A stretch of DNA of 40,998 nt from Acidovorax sp. SRB_14 (GCF_012932145.1 NZ_MWOK01000029.1:1-40998); one strand, 5' to 3'; shown: positions 1-12,546, numbered from the stretch's first letter. A program made the numbers and translations. Notes: generated from the letters alone by a model not told the origin.

Positions 1-63
<63 letters not shown>

Positions 64-128
64 CAGCGAATCACGATCAACCTATTGTTTGTCGCGATCA
101 CCTGAGCCTTGAATTATAGACAGGTTTT

Positions 129-1547
129 TCAGCGCTTTTGCAATCTTGCAGCAACTTTTTCTCTGCCCATCAATTCCAGCACCGCATCCACCGAGGGCGT
201 ATGCGCGGTGCCGGCCACCAGCACGCGCACCGGCATCGCCAGCTGCGGCATCTTCAAGGCGTGGTCCGCCAGCACCTGCTTGAAGGCCGCGCCGATGGCC
301 TGCCGATCCCAGGCGCAGTCCTGCAGCGCCTGCACCAGGCCGTCCAGTGCGGGGGCCACCGTGACCGTAACATGCTTTTCGCGCTCTTCGGTCGCGGCGT
401 CTACCGCCTCGCTGTAAAACACATGGGCCCAGTCGGCCAGCGCCACCGTGGTGTCGCAGCGGTCCTTGAACAACGCGCAGATGCGCGGCAGGCGGCCGTC
501 CGCCAGGTCTGCGGCGGCGATGCCTCGCTTCTCCAGCTGCGGTGCCACCAGCGCGGCCAGTGCGTCGTCGTGCATGGCCTTGAGGTGCTGGGCGTTGACC
601 CAGCGCAGCTTGGCTTCGTCGAACTGCGCGGCGCTGCGACCGAGGTGGTCCAGGTTGAACCACTGCAGGAACTGTTCGCGGCTGAAGATCTCGTCGTCGC
701 CATGGCTCCAGCCCAGGCGTGCCAGGTAGTTCACCATGGCTTCGGGCAGATAGCCCTCGTCGCGGTACTGGGTCACCGGCTTGGCGCCGTTGCGTTTGCT
801 CATCTTCTCGCCCTGTTCGTTGAGCACGGTGGGCAGGTGGGCGTAGACCGGCGGCTCCTTGCCGAGGGCGCGGAAGATGTTGATCTGTCGGGGCGTGTTG
901 TTGACATGGTCATCGCCGCGGATCACATGCGTGATGGCCATGTCGATGTCGTCCACGACCACGCAGAAGTTGTAGGTGGGCGTGCCGTCGGGGCGCGCGA
1001 TCACCAGATCGTCGAGTTCATCGTTGCGGATTTCGATGCGCCCCTTGACCTTGTCGTCCCAGGCCACCACGCCGCCCTGCGGATTCTTGAAGCGCAGCAC
1101 AGGCTGCACGCCCGCAGGCACGGGCGGCAGCGTCTTGCCAGACTCGGGCCGCCAGGTGCCGTCATAGCGCGGCTTCTCCTTGGCGGCCATTTGTGCCTCG
1201 CGCAAGGCGTCGAGTTCGGCCACGCCCATGTAGCACGGATACACATGCCCGGCCGCCTGCAGCTGCGCCAGCACTTCCTTGTAGCGGTCCATGCGCTGCA
1301 TCTGGTAGAACGGCCCCTCGTCGGGGTCCATGCCCAGCCAGTGCATGCCCTCAAGGATCACGTCCACCGCCGCCTGCGAGGAGCGTTCGAGGTCCGTGTC
1401 CTCGATGCGCAGGATGAAGTCGCCGCCGGTGGCGCGCGCAAATGCCCAGGGGTACAGCGCAGAGCGGATATTTCCCAGGTGGATGAAGCCCGTGGGCGAC
1501 GGTGCAAAGCGCGTGCGCACGCGCGTGGAAGAGGTGTTCTCGGTCAT
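129..1547 (-). CDS. gltX: Glutamate--tRNA ligase
   Basis: Class I aminoacyl-tRNA synthetase that charges tRNA-Glu with glutamate in the cytoplasm. The 472-residue length is normal for the family. The N-terminus contains [13 protein letters not shown], where HLGN (residues 23-26) is the HIGH-type ATP motif. KMSKR at about 248-252 is the second signature. The [11 protein letters not shown] segment near 211 is typical of the Rossmann core. The ATG at 1547 is chosen because homologues begin just before the [10 protein letters not shown] segment and because it overlaps the metZ stop as ATGA, which implies translational coupling. An open frame continues upstream but lies inside metZ. It is the last protein gene before the tRNA-Ala. 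Identification is secure. Confidence 0.97.
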   Translation of the reverse strand: MTENTSSTRVRTRFAPSPTGFIHLGNIRSALYPWAFARATGGDFILRIEDTDLERSSQAAVDVILEGMHWLGMDPDEGPFYQMQRMDRYKEVLAQLQAAGHVYPCYMGVAELDALREAQMAAKEKPRYDGTWRPESGKTLPPVPAGVQPVLRFKNPQGGVVAWDDKVKGRIEIRNDELDDLVIARPDGTPTYNFCVVVDDIDMAITHVIRGDDHVNNTPRQINIFRALGKEPPVYAHLPTVLNEQGEKMSKRNGAKPVTQYRDEGYLPEAMVNYLARLGWSHGDDEIFSREQFLQWFNLDHLGRSAAQFDEAKLRWVNAQHLKAMHDDALAALVAPQLEKRGIAAADLADGRLPRICALFKDRCDTTVALADWAHVFYSEAVDAATEEREKHVTVTVAPALDGLVQALQDCAWDRQAIGAAFKQVLADHALKMPQLAMPVRVLVAGTAHTPSVDAVLELMGREKVAARLQKR

Positions 1548-2755
1548 GGCAAGGTGTCCAGACCCCGTGCGAGGTCGGCTTTCAAATCGTCGAGGTGTTC
1601 GAGGCCCACGGCCACGCGGATCAGCCCCTGGCCAATGCCGGCCGCCCGGCGCTGCTCTTCGCTCAGGCGCCCGTGCGAGGTGCTGGCGGGGTGGGTGATG
1701 GTGGTCTTGGTGTCGCCCAGGTTGGCGGTGATGCTGCACACACGGGTGCTGTCGATCACATGGAAAGCCCGGTCGCGGCCTGCGGCCGCGCCGCTGGCGC
1801 GCACATCGAAGGACAGCACAGCGCCGCCCGACCCCGACTGCTGGCGCATGGCCAGGGCGTGCTGCGGGTGGGACGCCAGCCCCGGGTAGTACACGCGCGC
1901 CACGGCCGGATGCGCTTCAAGCCATTGCGCCAGGATCAAAGCAGAGTCGCTTTGCGCCTTCACCCGGATGGAAAGCGTCTCCATGCCCTTGAGCACCACC
2001 CAGGCGTTGAACGGCGACAGGTTCATGCCGGCGCTGCGCAACAGCGGCGCGAGCTTGTCTTCGATCAGGGCGCGCGGGCCGCACACCGCGCCGGCCATCA
2101 CGCGGCCTTGGCCATCGAGGAACTTCGTACCCGAATGGATGATCAGGTCGGCGCCCAGGCGTGCGGGCTGCTGCAGCGCGGGCGATGCAAAGCAGTTGTC
2201 CACGGCCAGCAGCACGCCGGCCGCATGCGCGATGTCGGCCAGCGCCTGGATGTCGCACAGGTCGGTCAGCGGGTTGGTCGGCGTCTCGGCAAACAGGAGC
2301 CGCGTCTCGGGGCGCAGGGACGCTTTCCAGGCGGCGGTATCGGTCTGCGGCACAAAGGTCGACTGCACGCCAAAGCGTGCCAACTCTCCGCCGATGAGCC
2401 GCATGGTCGAGCCGAACATCGACTGCGAGCACACCACATGGTCTCCCGCCTTGAGCAACCCCATGCACATCAGCAAGATCGCCGACATGCCGCTGGCCGT
2501 GCCGATCGCCGCCTCCGTGCCCTCCAGCGCCGCCAGGCGCTGCTCGAACGCCGTCACGGTCGGGTTCGAGGTGCGCGAATAGGTATAGCCCTCTTCCTCT
2601 CCGGCAAAGCGCCGCGCTGCGGTGGCCGCGTCAGGTTGCACGAAGCTGCTGGTCAGGTAGAGCGCTTCGGAGTTCTCGCCGTAAGCGCTGCGGGGCACGG
2701 ACTGGCGTACCGCCAACGTCTCGGGGTGCAGGCCGGGGGGCAGTTCGCGGCTCAT
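1544..2755 (-). CDS. metZ: O-succinylhomoserine sulfhydrylase (MetZ)
   Basis: PLP enzyme of the Cys/Met metabolism fold that makes homocysteine directly from O-succinylhomoserine and sulfide. It has 403 residues. The motif [15 protein letters not shown] carries the lysine expected to form the Schiff base. [12 protein letters not shown] and [10 protein letters not shown] near the N-terminus, and [18 protein letters not shown] near the C-terminus, are characteristic. The gene lies 36 bp after purF and overlaps gltX by four bases. The purF-metZ order is common in beta- and gammaproteobacteria and argues for MetZ rather than a cystathionine synthase or lyase. Those paralogues cannot be fully excluded from sequence alone. 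Confidence 0.93.
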   Translation of the reverse strand: MSRELPPGLHPETLAVRQSVPRSAYGENSEALYLTSSFVQPDAATAARRFAGEEEGYTYSRTSNPTVTAFEQRLAALEGTEAAIGTASGMSAILLMCMGLLKAGDHVVCSQSMFGSTMRLIGGELARFGVQSTFVPQTDTAAWKASLRPETRLLFAETPTNPLTDLCDIQALADIAHAAGVLLAVDNCFASPALQQPARLGADLIIHSGTKFLDGQGRVMAGAVCGPRALIEDKLAPLLRSAGMNLSPFNAWVVLKGMETLSIRVKAQSDSALILAQWLEAHPAVARVYYPGLASHPQHALAMRQQSGSGGAVLSFDVRASGAAAGRDRAFHVIDSTRVCSITANLGDTKTTITHPASTSHGRLSEEQRRAAGIGQGLIRVAVGLEHLDDLKADLARGLDTLP

Positions 2756-2791
2756 TGCGCAGTTCCTTTTTGTATCGGTTCCAGCATGCGC

Positions 2792-4297
<1,506 letters not shown>

Positions 4298-4384
4298 AGT
4301 TGACTTTCATCCATTGGCGGGGCCAGGCCCGCAAAGCTATGGCAGGCAGCTCGACCGACGGCCGGCGCCCACCCACGAATCCGT

Positions 4385-4873
4385 TCACAAAGGCAGGTGC
4401 CTGCCAAACTCCTCGGGCAGCGCCGGCTTCAATTGCTGGAGCGCCACCGACAACAGGGGCGCGCTGCGCGACTCCTGCCACCAGGCGCCCTCATGCAAGG
4501 GCGTCAATTCGACGACCACGGCCACGGCCAGCAGCAAGACCACGGCGCGCAGCACGCCAAACATGCCTCCCAAGGTGCGGTCAGCGGGGCGCAGGCCTGT
4601 GGCCTCGACCAACTTCTTGCCCAGCCAGGCGACCAAGCCGCAGGCAAAGATCGCGATCACGAACACCACGACGAAGCCTGCCGCATGGCGCACCTGCCCC
4701 TGCACCTCGCCGATGGGCAGCAGCGCCGCCATGTCGGCGGCGAACCACTGCGCCGCGATGAATGCCACCACCCAGCCCAACAGCGACAACACCTCGAACA
4801 CCAGGCCGCGCCAGGCACCGATCAGCATCGAGGCCAGCAGCACCGCCACAAAAATCCAGTCCAGCGAAGCCAT
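4385..4873 (-). CDS. cvpA: CvpA family membrane protein
   Basis: Small inner-membrane protein of the colicin V production family. It has 162 residues with four hydrophobic segments, at roughly 5-25, 30-47, 65-85 and 105-125. The first residues MASLDWIFVAVLLASMLIGA match the family start, and the GAWRG turn after helix 1 is typical. The biochemical role is not known in detail; the name comes from a requirement for colicin V production in E. coli. The ATG at 4873 is chosen because the open frame upstream of it lies inside the SPOR gene and reads as low-complexity antigen-like sequence. The neighbours dedD and purF are the conserved context. Confidence 0.93.
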   Translation of the reverse strand: MASLDWIFVAVLLASMLIGAWRGLVFEVLSLLGWVVAFIAAQWFAADMAALLPIGEVQGQVRHAAGFVVVFVIAIFACGLVAWLGKKLVEATGLRPADRTLGGMFGVLRAVVLLLAVAVVVELTPLHEGAWWQESRSAPLLSVALQQLKPALPEEFGRHLPL

Positions 4874-4889
4874 GGGCGAGCGCGCAGAT

Positions 4890-5708
4890 TCACAGCGTGA
4901 GGATGGACGCGGGCAAATCCAGCGTCTTGATGCGGGCGGCGGCCTTGTCTGCGTCGCCACGCCCCTCGAACGGTCCCACACGCACACGGGTGCGCTTGCC
5001 GTCCTTGGTCTCGACCACCTGCATATAGGTTTTGAGTCCGGCGCGTTCGAGCTTCTGGCGCACTTCGCGCGCCTTGTCGGTGTCGGCAAACGCGCCGATC
5101 TGCACGATGAAACGGCCCTCGTCCGCGTGCGCGGTGGCCTGCGCCGTGCGCCCTTCCAACAAGGCGCGCGCACGCGCGGCGTCGTCGCTGTGCACGGCCG
5201 ACTTGGGTTCGGGTTTGGGCTCCGGTTTGGACTCGGCCGCAAGGCGCGGCGGGGCTTTGGGTTCGGTTTTGGGTTCGGGCTTTGCGACCGGCTTGGGCTC
5301 GGGCTTGGGTTCGGCCCGCAGCTCTGGCTTGGCCTGCGCCACCGGTGCCTCGGCCGTAGGCTTTCGCGCCTCGCGGGCGGGCGTCACCACCTCTTCGCCA
5401 TCGGCCAGGCTGGCGACATCGGGCGCGCGCGCACTGGGCGCGGGGGCAGCGGGCACCACGAGCGGGGCCACTTTGTTGCGGTCGGGAATCTCGATGGGGG
5501 TGTCGACGGGAATCGGGCGGGGCTGCGTGTCGAACAGCATGGGAAAACCCACCACGCCCAACAGCACGAGCACGGCCGCCCCGATCAAGCGATGGCGTGC
5601 ACGCCGGCGCATCACGTCGATGCTCTCGGCGCGTGGGGCACGCGAAGGCTTTGCCGCCTTGTTGCCTTGCCCCTTTTGGCCCGGCCACCGAAACTTGAAA
5701 AATGCCAT
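4890..5708 (-). CDS. SPOR-domain cell-division protein (DedD-like)
   Basis: Bitopic inner-membrane protein of 272 residues. Basic cytoplasmic residues 1-40 are followed by one membrane helix (HRLIGAAVLVLLGVVGFPML), a long periplasmic linker and a C-terminal SPOR domain from about 190. The SPOR segment contains RFIVQIGAFADTDKAREV and TRVRVGPFEGRGDAD, the usual fold markers. SPOR domains bind denuded peptidoglycan at the septum, so a role in division is inferred. The linker (about 120-175) is made of repeated K-P-E-P units, encoded by a low-complexity stretch near 5205-5335. It lies 16 bp before cvpA and 24 bp after folC. The position corresponds to dedD of E. coli. Confidence 0.88.
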   Translation of the reverse strand: MAFFKFRWPGQKGQGNKAAKPSRAPRAESIDVMRRRARHRLIGAAVLVLLGVVGFPMLFDTQPRPIPVDTPIEIPDRNKVAPLVVPAAPAPSARAPDVASLADGEEVVTPAREARKPTAEAPVAQAKPELRAEPKPEPKPVAKPEPKTEPKAPPRLAAESKPEPKPEPKSAVHSDDAARARALLEGRTAQATAHADEGRFIVQIGAFADTDKAREVRQKLERAGLKTYMQVVETKDGKRTRVRVGPFEGRGDADKAAARIKTLDLPASILTL

Positions 5709-5732
5709 GGAAGTGCGAAAACCCGTGTGGAC

Positions 5733-7058
5733 CTAGTGGTCCATGTGCTTGGCTTGCAGGCGCGGCGTGCCATGTTGCAAAACGCCGCCCACCGTGTAGA
5801 ACGAGCCAAAGACAATGATTCTATCAGCGGGGTCCGCCCCCGCCACCGCCGCCGCCAGCGCCTCCTCGGGACTGCCATGGGTGCTGCTGGACACGTCGCG
5901 CCGCCCGCCCGCCACGATCTGCAGGGCGTTCCACTTCTGCTGCAGCCCCGCCGCCGTTTCGGCGCGCGCCGTGGGCAGGCTGGTGAAATACCAGCGGTCG
6001 ATCAGCGGCCCCACCTTGGCGAACATGGGCGCCAGGTCCTTGTCGGCCATCGCACCAAACACCGCGTGCGTGGTCGGGAAATAGCCCATGGCGTCGAGGT
6101 TGGCCGTGAGCGCCGCCACCGAGTGCGGGTTGTGCGCCACGTCCAGCACCAAGGTGGGCTGGCCCGGAACGATCTGGAAGCGCCCCGGCAGCTCGACCAG
6201 GGCCAGGCCGTTGCGCACGGCCTGCGCCGTGACGGGAATGCGGGCGCGCAAGGCCTCGAGCGCCGCCAGCGCGCCGGCGGCATTGACCAGCTGGTTGGCG
6301 CCGCGCAATGCCGGATAGGCAAGACCCGCATAACGCCGGCCCCGCCCCGCCCAACTCCACTGCTGTTTGTCGCCCGAAAAATTGAAGTCCTCGCCGAAAC
6401 GCCACAGGTCTGCATTGATCTCGCGTGCACGGTCGATGACGCTCTGCGGGGGCATGGGGTCGCTGACGACCACGGGGCGCCCGGTGCGCATGATGCCGGC
6501 CTTCTCGCGGCCGATGCTCTCGCGGTCCGGGCCCAGGTATTCGACATGGTCCACGTCAATGCTGGTGATGACGGCGCAGTCCGCATCGATGACGTTGGTG
6601 GCATCGAGCCGCCCGCCCAGCCCCACCTCCAGGATGGCGACATCGAGCCGCGCGTGGCTCATCAGGCGCAGGATGGCCAGCGTGGTGAATTCGAAGTAGG
6701 TCAGCGAGACATCGTTGCCATTTTGCGTTCTGGCGCCCTCCACCGCTGCGAAGTGCACTATCAAATCAGAAGCACCTACGGATTCGCCATGGATGCGGCA
6801 GCGCTCCTCGAAGTGCACCAGGTGCGGCGAGGTGTAGACGCCCGTGCGGTAGCCCGCCTGCAGCGCCACGGCCTCCAGCATGGCGCAGGTCGAGCCCTTG
6901 CCATTGGTGCCGGCCACGGTGATCACCGGGCAGTCGAAGCGCAGCGCCATGCGGCGTGCCACCTCGCTGACCCGCTCCAGGCCCATGTCGATGTTCAGGG
7001 GGTGCAGGCGCTCGCAGTGGGCGAGCCAGCCTTCCAGGGTATGGATAGTGGTGTGCAT
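5733..7058 (-). CDS. folC: Bifunctional dihydrofolate/folylpolyglutamate synthase
   Basis: Mur-ligase-family enzyme that adds glutamate to dihydropteroate and to folates. The P-loop VAGTNGKGST sits near residue 45. GVYTSPHLVHFEERCRI, SLTYFEFTTLAI, EVGLGGRLDATN and the C-terminal LDVAHNPHS are all FolC signatures. From the ATG at 7058 it encodes 441 residues; an ATG four codons upstream (7070) is equally possible, and neither has a clear ribosome site. It opens the folC-dedD-cvpA-purF-metZ block and diverges from the ArsC-like gene at 7107. Codons around 6718-6790 are strikingly AT-rich for this genome (see findings), but the frame is intact. Confidence 0.95.
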   Translation of the reverse strand: MHTTIHTLEGWLAHCERLHPLNIDMGLERVSEVARRMALRFDCPVITVAGTNGKGSTCAMLEAVALQAGYRTGVYTSPHLVHFEERCRIHGESVGASDLIVHFAAVEGARTQNGNDVSLTYFEFTTLAILRLMSHARLDVAILEVGLGGRLDATNVIDADCAVITSIDVDHVEYLGPDRESIGREKAGIMRTGRPVVVSDPMPPQSVIDRAREINADLWRFGEDFNFSGDKQQWSWAGRGRRYAGLAYPALRGANQLVNAAGALAALEALRARIPVTAQAVRNGLALVELPGRFQIVPGQPTLVLDVAHNPHSVAALTANLDAMGYFPTTHAVFGAMADKDLAPMFAKVGPLIDRWYFTSLPTARAETAAGLQQKWNALQIVAGGRRDVSSSTHGSPEEALAAAVAGADPADRIIVFGSFYTVGGVLQHGTPRLQAKHMDH

Positions 7059-7106
7059 ACAGGGCACCATTGTCGCCGAGCAGGCGGGTGGCGCATGATG
7101 GCGCGC

Positions 7107-7493
7107 ATGAGTACCCCTGACATCACCCTGTACGGTATTGCCAACTGCGACACCGTGAAAAAGTCCCGTGCCTGGTTCACGGCCCAAGGCGTCGAACACC
7201 GCTTCCACGATTTCAAGAAACACGGCGTTCCCGCCAACCGGCTGGCCGACTGGATGGCCGCCCTGGGCTGGGAAAAGCTCGTCAACCGCCAGGGAACCAC
7301 CTGGCGCAAGCTCGACCCCGCCACCCAGGCCCGCGTGCACGACGCGGCCAGCGCCGGCACCCTGCTGCAGGCCCAAGCCAGCGCCATCAAGCGCCCCGTG
7401 GTCGAGTGGCGCCACCACGGCGGCGCCCGCACCACCGTGGGCTTCGACCCGGCCCTGTGGGTGCAGTGGCTCCACGGCGGCGCGGCCAGCTGA
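7107..7493 (+). CDS. ArsC/Spx-family protein (YffB-like)
   Basis: Small cytoplasmic thioredoxin-fold protein of 128 residues. The N-terminus MSTPDITLYGIANCDTVKKSR holds the single cysteine in NCDTVKK that marks the YffB/ArsC-related group. The middle contains FHDFKKHGVP and the C-terminal third contains IKRPVVEW, both conserved in the family. Members act as glutathione- or thiol-linked reductases, and true arsenate reduction has not been shown for this branch, so I give no arsenic role. ATG codons at 7095 and 7098 lie just upstream; 7107 gives the usual N-terminus. Only about 50 bp separate it from folC on the other strand. Confidence 0.88.
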   Translation: MSTPDITLYGIANCDTVKKSRAWFTAQGVEHRFHDFKKHGVPANRLADWMAALGWEKLVNRQGTTWRKLDPATQARVHDAASAGTLLQAQASAIKRPVVEWRHHGGARTTVGFDPALWVQWLHGGAAS

Positions 7494-7621
7494 CGCAGCA
7501 CCGTTCTTTACGCAGATTTACGGTGCGCAAGCCCTGCGTTTGCAGCCAGCGCATAAACTTTTGCCAGGTCTGGCGCGTTAAGAGGCTGTTCAAGCCCGCA
7601 AGACCCGAAAGGGGTTCCTTC

Positions 7622-8311
7622 ATGAAAAAACTCGCACTCTTCTCCCTCCTTGCCTGCACCGCTGCGCTGGCGAGCGCACAAGAGCAGGCCCGCGTGCTCT
7701 CCTCTACCCCCATCGTGCAGCAGGTGGCGGTGCCGCAGCAGGTGTGCGGCAACGAAACGGTCTACACCGGCCCCCAAACCACGGGCGGCGGCGCGGTGCT
7801 GGGCGCCATTGCGGGCGGCGCAGCCGGCAATGCCATTGGCGGCGGCAGCGGCCGCGCGGCGGCGACGGCGCTCGGCGTGATCGGGGGCGCGCTGCTGGGC
7901 AACCAGATCGAAGGCAACGGTCGGCCCGCCTACCAGAACGTGCAGCGCTGCAGCACCGAAACCTTCTACGAAAACCGCACCGTGGGCTACACCGTGGTCT
8001 ATGAGTACGCGGGGCGCCAGTACACCACGCAGACGCAGACCGATCCGGGCCGCACCATCGCCGTGCAGGTTCAGCCCCTGGACAACGGCGCACCGTACGG
8101 CCAGGCCTATTCCACACAACCCGGCCCCTACGGCCCGCAGCAGGGCGTCATCAGCCAGCCGGGCGTGGTGGTAACGAACGGCTATGGTGCGCCTGCCTAC
8201 CCAGCCGTCTATGGCCCGGCTTACCCGGCGCCCGTGTACGTGAACCCGGCGGTTTCCATCGACCTGGGCTTCAGCAGCGGCTGGGGCGGCCACCGCGGCC
8301 ACTGGCGCTGA
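7622..8311 (+). CDS. Glycine-zipper 2TM envelope protein
   Basis: Exported protein of 229 residues. The signal peptide MKKLALFSLLACTAALASAQ has a likely cleavage site after ASA. The mature part has a glycine-zipper block at about 55-100 (GAVLGAIAGGAAGNAIGGG, then ALGVIGGALLGNQIEG), the mark of the Rickettsia 17-kDa antigen/SlyB-like superfamily. A short domain with CSTETFYENRTVGYTVVYEY follows, then a Pro/Tyr/Gly-rich tail. No lipobox is present, so it is probably a periplasmic or outer-membrane-associated protein and not a lipoprotein. A purine-rich GAAAGGGG lies just upstream of the ATG. It ends shortly before a strong terminator, so it is likely a single transcript. Exact role unknown. Confidence 0.85.
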   Translation: MKKLALFSLLACTAALASAQEQARVLSSTPIVQQVAVPQQVCGNETVYTGPQTTGGGAVLGAIAGGAAGNAIGGGSGRAAATALGVIGGALLGNQIEGNGRPAYQNVQRCSTETFYENRTVGYTVVYEYAGRQYTTQTQTDPGRTIAVQVQPLDNGAPYGQAYSTQPGPYGPQQGVISQPGVVVTNGYGAPAYPAVYGPAYPAPVYVNPAVSIDLGFSSGWGGHRGHWR

Positions 8312-8334
8312 CGGCAGCAGCAGCCCCTGCCTCC

Positions 8335-8359
8335 AAGAGCCCGCAGGGGCTCTTTTTTT
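8335..8359 (+). terminator. Rho-independent terminator
   Basis: The stem AAGAGCCC/GGGCTCTT with a GCAG loop is followed directly by a run of T. It lies 24 bp after the glycine-zipper gene and should end its transcript. Confidence 0.9.
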
Positions 8360-8411
8360 GTGCCACCGCCGGCCTTGCGCCGCGCGCGCGGCAGCCCTGC
8401 GTGCGGTGGCC

Positions 8412-8417
8412 TAAAAT
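8412..8417 (+). promoter_or_regulatory. Candidate -10 box for ppnP
   Basis: TAAAAT stands out in GC-rich sequence 30 bp before the ppnP ATG and downstream of the preceding terminator, where a new promoter is needed. No convincing -35 is visible, so this is a candidate only. Confidence 0.4.
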
Positions 8418-8447
8418 TGCCGGTTTCTCCCTGCCAGCAGCCCTTCC

Positions 8448-10189
<1,742 letters not shown>

Positions 10190-10210
10190 ACCTGCGACCT
10201 GCGGATGCAC

Positions 10211-10266
10211 AGCCAAATTAGCCTCTAGCCCTTGTCCAGAAAGCGCTGACAGCTATTGAAATAGAA
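10211..10266 (+). repeat. Dispersed palindromic repeat, copy A
   Basis: Contains GCCTCTAGCCCTT, a short loop, AAGCGCTGACAGCTAT and a right end TGAAATAGAAGC. It matches the other copies listed in this window in order and spacing. The stem has one C-C mismatch. It lies between the argG stop and the argG terminator. Confidence 0.8.
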
Positions 10267-10286
10267 GCGTTTGCCGCAACGCCTCG

Positions 10287-10316
10287 ACCGCCCCGCCACT
10301 TGGCCGGGCGGTTTTT
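10287..10316 (+). terminator. Rho-independent terminator after argG
   Basis: ACCGCCC pairs with GGGCGGT (10305-10311), and a T run follows. It is placed just after repeat copy A and before the SPW gene. Confidence 0.88.
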
Positions 10317-10424
10317 TATTTTGGGATGGTGCCTGGCGAGCCCCCGGCAGATGGAACCCGCACGCCTGCCTGCCAGTCCAACCAGAAGCCGCCAAGCGTG
10401 TTTGCGGCGGCGGGAGGTGGAACC

Positions 10425-10790
10425 ATGAAGCAAGTGAAACACTGGCAAGACCCGGTCAACGCGCTGTTGGGCGCCTGGCTTGCGTTGTCACCGTGGGTAC
10501 TGGGCTTTCAGAACCAGATGGCGCCCACGGCCAACGGTGTGGTCGTCGGGGTGGCCCTGATCGCCGCCGCGCTCGGCGCGTATTTCCTGCCACGCGCCTG
10601 GGAAGAGTGGACCGAAGGCGTGCTGGGCCTGTGGATGGTGGCGTCGCCGTGGGTGCTGGGTTTCAGCACGAACCACAACGCCATGGTCAACGCCGTCGTC
10701 TCGGGCATCGCCGTCGCGCTGCTGGCCCTGTGGGTGCTGGCGACCGATGCGGACTACCGACCCTGGGGGCATGACCGCACTGCGCAATGA
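10425..10790 (+). CDS. SPW-repeat membrane protein
   Basis: Small integral membrane protein of 121 residues with two internal repeats, each containing SPWVLGF (ALSPWVLGF near 21 and ASPWVLGF near 72), the signature of the SPW repeat family. Four hydrophobic segments are predicted, two per repeat. The N-terminus MKQVKHWQDPVNALLGAW is typical, with WQD preceding the first helix. A strong GGGAGGTGG ribosome site lies upstream of the ATG. Function is unknown. The gene is isolated by terminators on both sides and lies between two same-orientation copies (A and B) of the dispersed repeat. Confidence 0.87.
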   Translation: MKQVKHWQDPVNALLGAWLALSPWVLGFQNQMAPTANGVVVGVALIAAALGAYFLPRAWEEWTEGVLGLWMVASPWVLGFSTNHNAMVNAVVSGIAVALLALWVLATDADYRPWGHDRTAQ

Positions 10791-10800
10791 CGGCGCGCTC

Positions 10801-10834
10801 CATGAAAAAACCGCCTTCGGGCGGTTTTTTCATG
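10801..10834. terminator. Perfect bidirectional terminator with TTCG loop
   Basis: A 15-bp perfect stem (10801-10815 with 10820-10834) closed by TTCG. Each arm carries an A6/T6 tract next to CCGCC/GGCGG, so it should terminate both the SPW transcript (plus) and murB (minus), whose stops lie 10 and 78 bp away. Confidence 0.93.
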
Positions 10835-10882
10835 GCCATTTTGGCCTCTAACGCTGATGAAGAAAGCGTTAGCAGCTATGCA
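10835..10882 (+). repeat. Dispersed palindromic repeat, copy B
   Basis: Contains TTTTGGCCTCTAACGCT, a 9-nt loop, AGCGTTAG and CAGCTATG. The stem CTAACGCT/AGCGTTAG is perfect. Compared with copy D, two base pairs are changed on both sides. It abuts the bidirectional terminator, in the 3' region of murB. Confidence 0.8.
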
Positions 10883-10912
10883 AAGAGGAGCATTCTGGTG
10901 CGTTGCAGCGCC

Positions 10913-11986
10913 TCACACCACCACCGGCTCGGGCTCGAGCCGGATGCCAAAGCGCTCGTAGACGCTGGTCTGGATGGCCTTGGCCAGCGTCATCACCTCG
11001 CCGCCGGTCACGCTGCTTTCGCCGCGGCCGCGGTTGACCAGCACCAGGGCCTGCTTTTCGTACACCGCGGCCTGGCCCACGGTCTTGCCCTTCCAGCCGC
11101 AGGCGTCGATGAGCCAGCCCGCGGCGAGCTTGATGCGGCCGTCGGGCAGCGCGTAGTGCACGATCTTCGGGTCGCGCGCGATGATGTCTGCGCACTGCTC
11201 GGGCGTCACCGTCGGGTTCTTGAAGAAACTGCCGGCGTTGCCGAGCACCGCCGGGTCGGGCAGCTTGGCGCGCCGGATGGCGCAGACCCAGTCGAAAATC
11301 TGCTGCGCCGTGGGCTGTGCGACGCCGGCCTCGGCGGCGCGGCGCTCGAGCTCGACATAGCCCAGCTCGGGCTTCCAGGGCTTGGGCAGCCGAAAGCGCA
11401 CCTGCGTGATGAGCGCGCGCCCGGCCAGACCCATGCCGCGCGGCAGGCGGCCGGCTTCCCCCGCCTGCGCCGGCGCGTGCTTGAAGACCGAATCGCGGTA
11501 GCCAAACGCGCACTGGGCGGCGTCGAGCGTGAAGCCCTGGCCCGTGGCCAGGTCGACCGCGTCGAGCGAGTCGAAGCGGTCCTGCAGCTCGACGCCATAG
11601 GCGCCGATGTTCTGCACCGGCGCGGCGCCCACGGTGCCAGGGATCAGCGCCAGGTTTTCCAGGCCCGGCCAGCCCTGCGCGAGCGTCCAGGCGACGGTGT
11701 CGTGCCAGGGCTCGCCCGCGCCGGCCTCGACGATCCAGGCGTGCTCGGTTTCCTCTACCAGGCGCCGCCCCCGGATTTCCACCTTCAGCACCACGGGCTT
11801 GACGTCGCCCGTGAGCACCACGTTGCTGCCGCCGCCGAGTACGAACACCGGCGCCTGGCCCAGCACCGGGTCGGCGCGCAGCGCGGCAATGTCGGCATGG
11901 GAGCGCACGCGCACCAGCGTCTCGGCGCGGGCGACGATGCCAAAGGTGTTGTAGGGCTGAAGGGAGGCATTTTTCTCGACTAACAT
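10913..11986 (-). CDS. murB: UDP-N-acetylmuramate dehydrogenase
   Basis: FAD enzyme that reduces enolpyruvyl-UDP-GlcNAc to UDP-MurNAc using NADPH, in cytoplasmic peptidoglycan precursor synthesis. It has 357 residues from the ATG at 11986, typical for the longer type I MurB. FAD-binding motifs are [13 protein letters not shown] and [36 protein letters not shown] (active-site Ser) and the C-terminal RLEPEPVVV (catalytic Glu) are all present. An upstream GTG would add 18 residues rich in Pro/Ala and is less likely. It diverges from yajQ with only 57 bp between the start codons. Confidence 0.96.
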   Translation of the reverse strand: MLVEKNASLQPYNTFGIVARAETLVRVRSHADIAALRADPVLGQAPVFVLGGGSNVVLTGDVKPVVLKVEIRGRRLVEETEHAWIVEAGAGEPWHDTVAWTLAQGWPGLENLALIPGTVGAAPVQNIGAYGVELQDRFDSLDAVDLATGQGFTLDAAQCAFGYRDSVFKHAPAQAGEAGRLPRGMGLAGRALITQVRFRLPKPWKPELGYVELERRAAEAGVAQPTAQQIFDWVCAIRRAKLPDPAVLGNAGSFFKNPTVTPEQCADIIARDPKIVHYALPDGRIKLAAGWLIDACGWKGKTVGQAAVYEKQALVLVNRGRGESSVTGGEVMTLAKAIQTSVYERFGIRLEPEPVVV

Positions 11987-12043
11987 CGGCCGGATTGTCG
12001 CACCGGCTCCCGGTGCGGCGCGATTTTTGGGAGAGACCACGCC

Positions 12044-12529
12044 ATGCCATCTTTTGATACCGTTTGTGAAGCCGACTTCGTCGAAGTGAAAAATGCCGTC
12101 GAAAACGCGGCCAAGGAAATCGGCACGCGCTTTGACTTCAAGGGCACCTCCGCCGCCGTGGAACTCAAGGACAAGGAGATCACCATGTACGGCGACGCCG
12201 AGTTCCAGCTCACGCAGGTCGAAGACCTGCTGCGCGGCAAGCTCACCAAGCGCAATGTGGACGTGCGCTTCCTCGACATCGGCAAGCCGCAGAAGATCGG
12301 TGGCGACAAGGTCAAGCAGGTGATCAAGGTGCGCAACGGCATCGAGAGCGAGCTGGCCAAGAAGCTGCAGAGGCTCATCAAGGACAGCAAGATCAAGGTC
12401 CAGGCCGCCATCCAGGATGAGAAGGTGCGCATCACCGGCGCCAAGCGCGACGACCTGCAGGCCGCCATGGCGCTGATCCGCAAGGACATTGCCGACATGC
12501 CGCTGTCGTTCAACAACTTCCGCGACTGA
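12044..12529 (+). CDS. yajQ: YajQ-family nucleotide-binding protein
   Basis: Cytoplasmic protein of 161 residues, DUF520 family, with two ferredoxin-like halves. [22 protein letters not shown] at the start, [34 protein letters not shown] and the ending LSFNNFRD are near-invariant in the family. Some members (Xanthomonas, Pseudomonas) bind cyclic di-GMP and work with transcription factors; whether this one does is inference. A GGGAGAG ribosome site precedes the ATG. It leads a short operon with a retropepsin-like protein 17 bp on and a degenerate HD-GYP protein after that. Confidence 0.95.
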   Translation: MPSFDTVCEADFVEVKNAVENAAKEIGTRFDFKGTSAAVELKDKEITMYGDAEFQLTQVEDLLRGKLTKRNVDVRFLDIGKPQKIGGDKVKQVIKVRNGIESELAKKLQRLIKDSKIKVQAAIQDEKVRITGAKRDDLQAAMALIRKDIADMPLSFNNFRD

Positions 12530-12546
12530 ACTGCGCCGAGCCCGCC

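Noticed and set aside
129-145. AAGCGCTGA at the gltX stop as another repeat copy
   Set aside because: Only a 9-base match to the right stem arm; neither the left block nor the AGCTATC block follows at the proper place.
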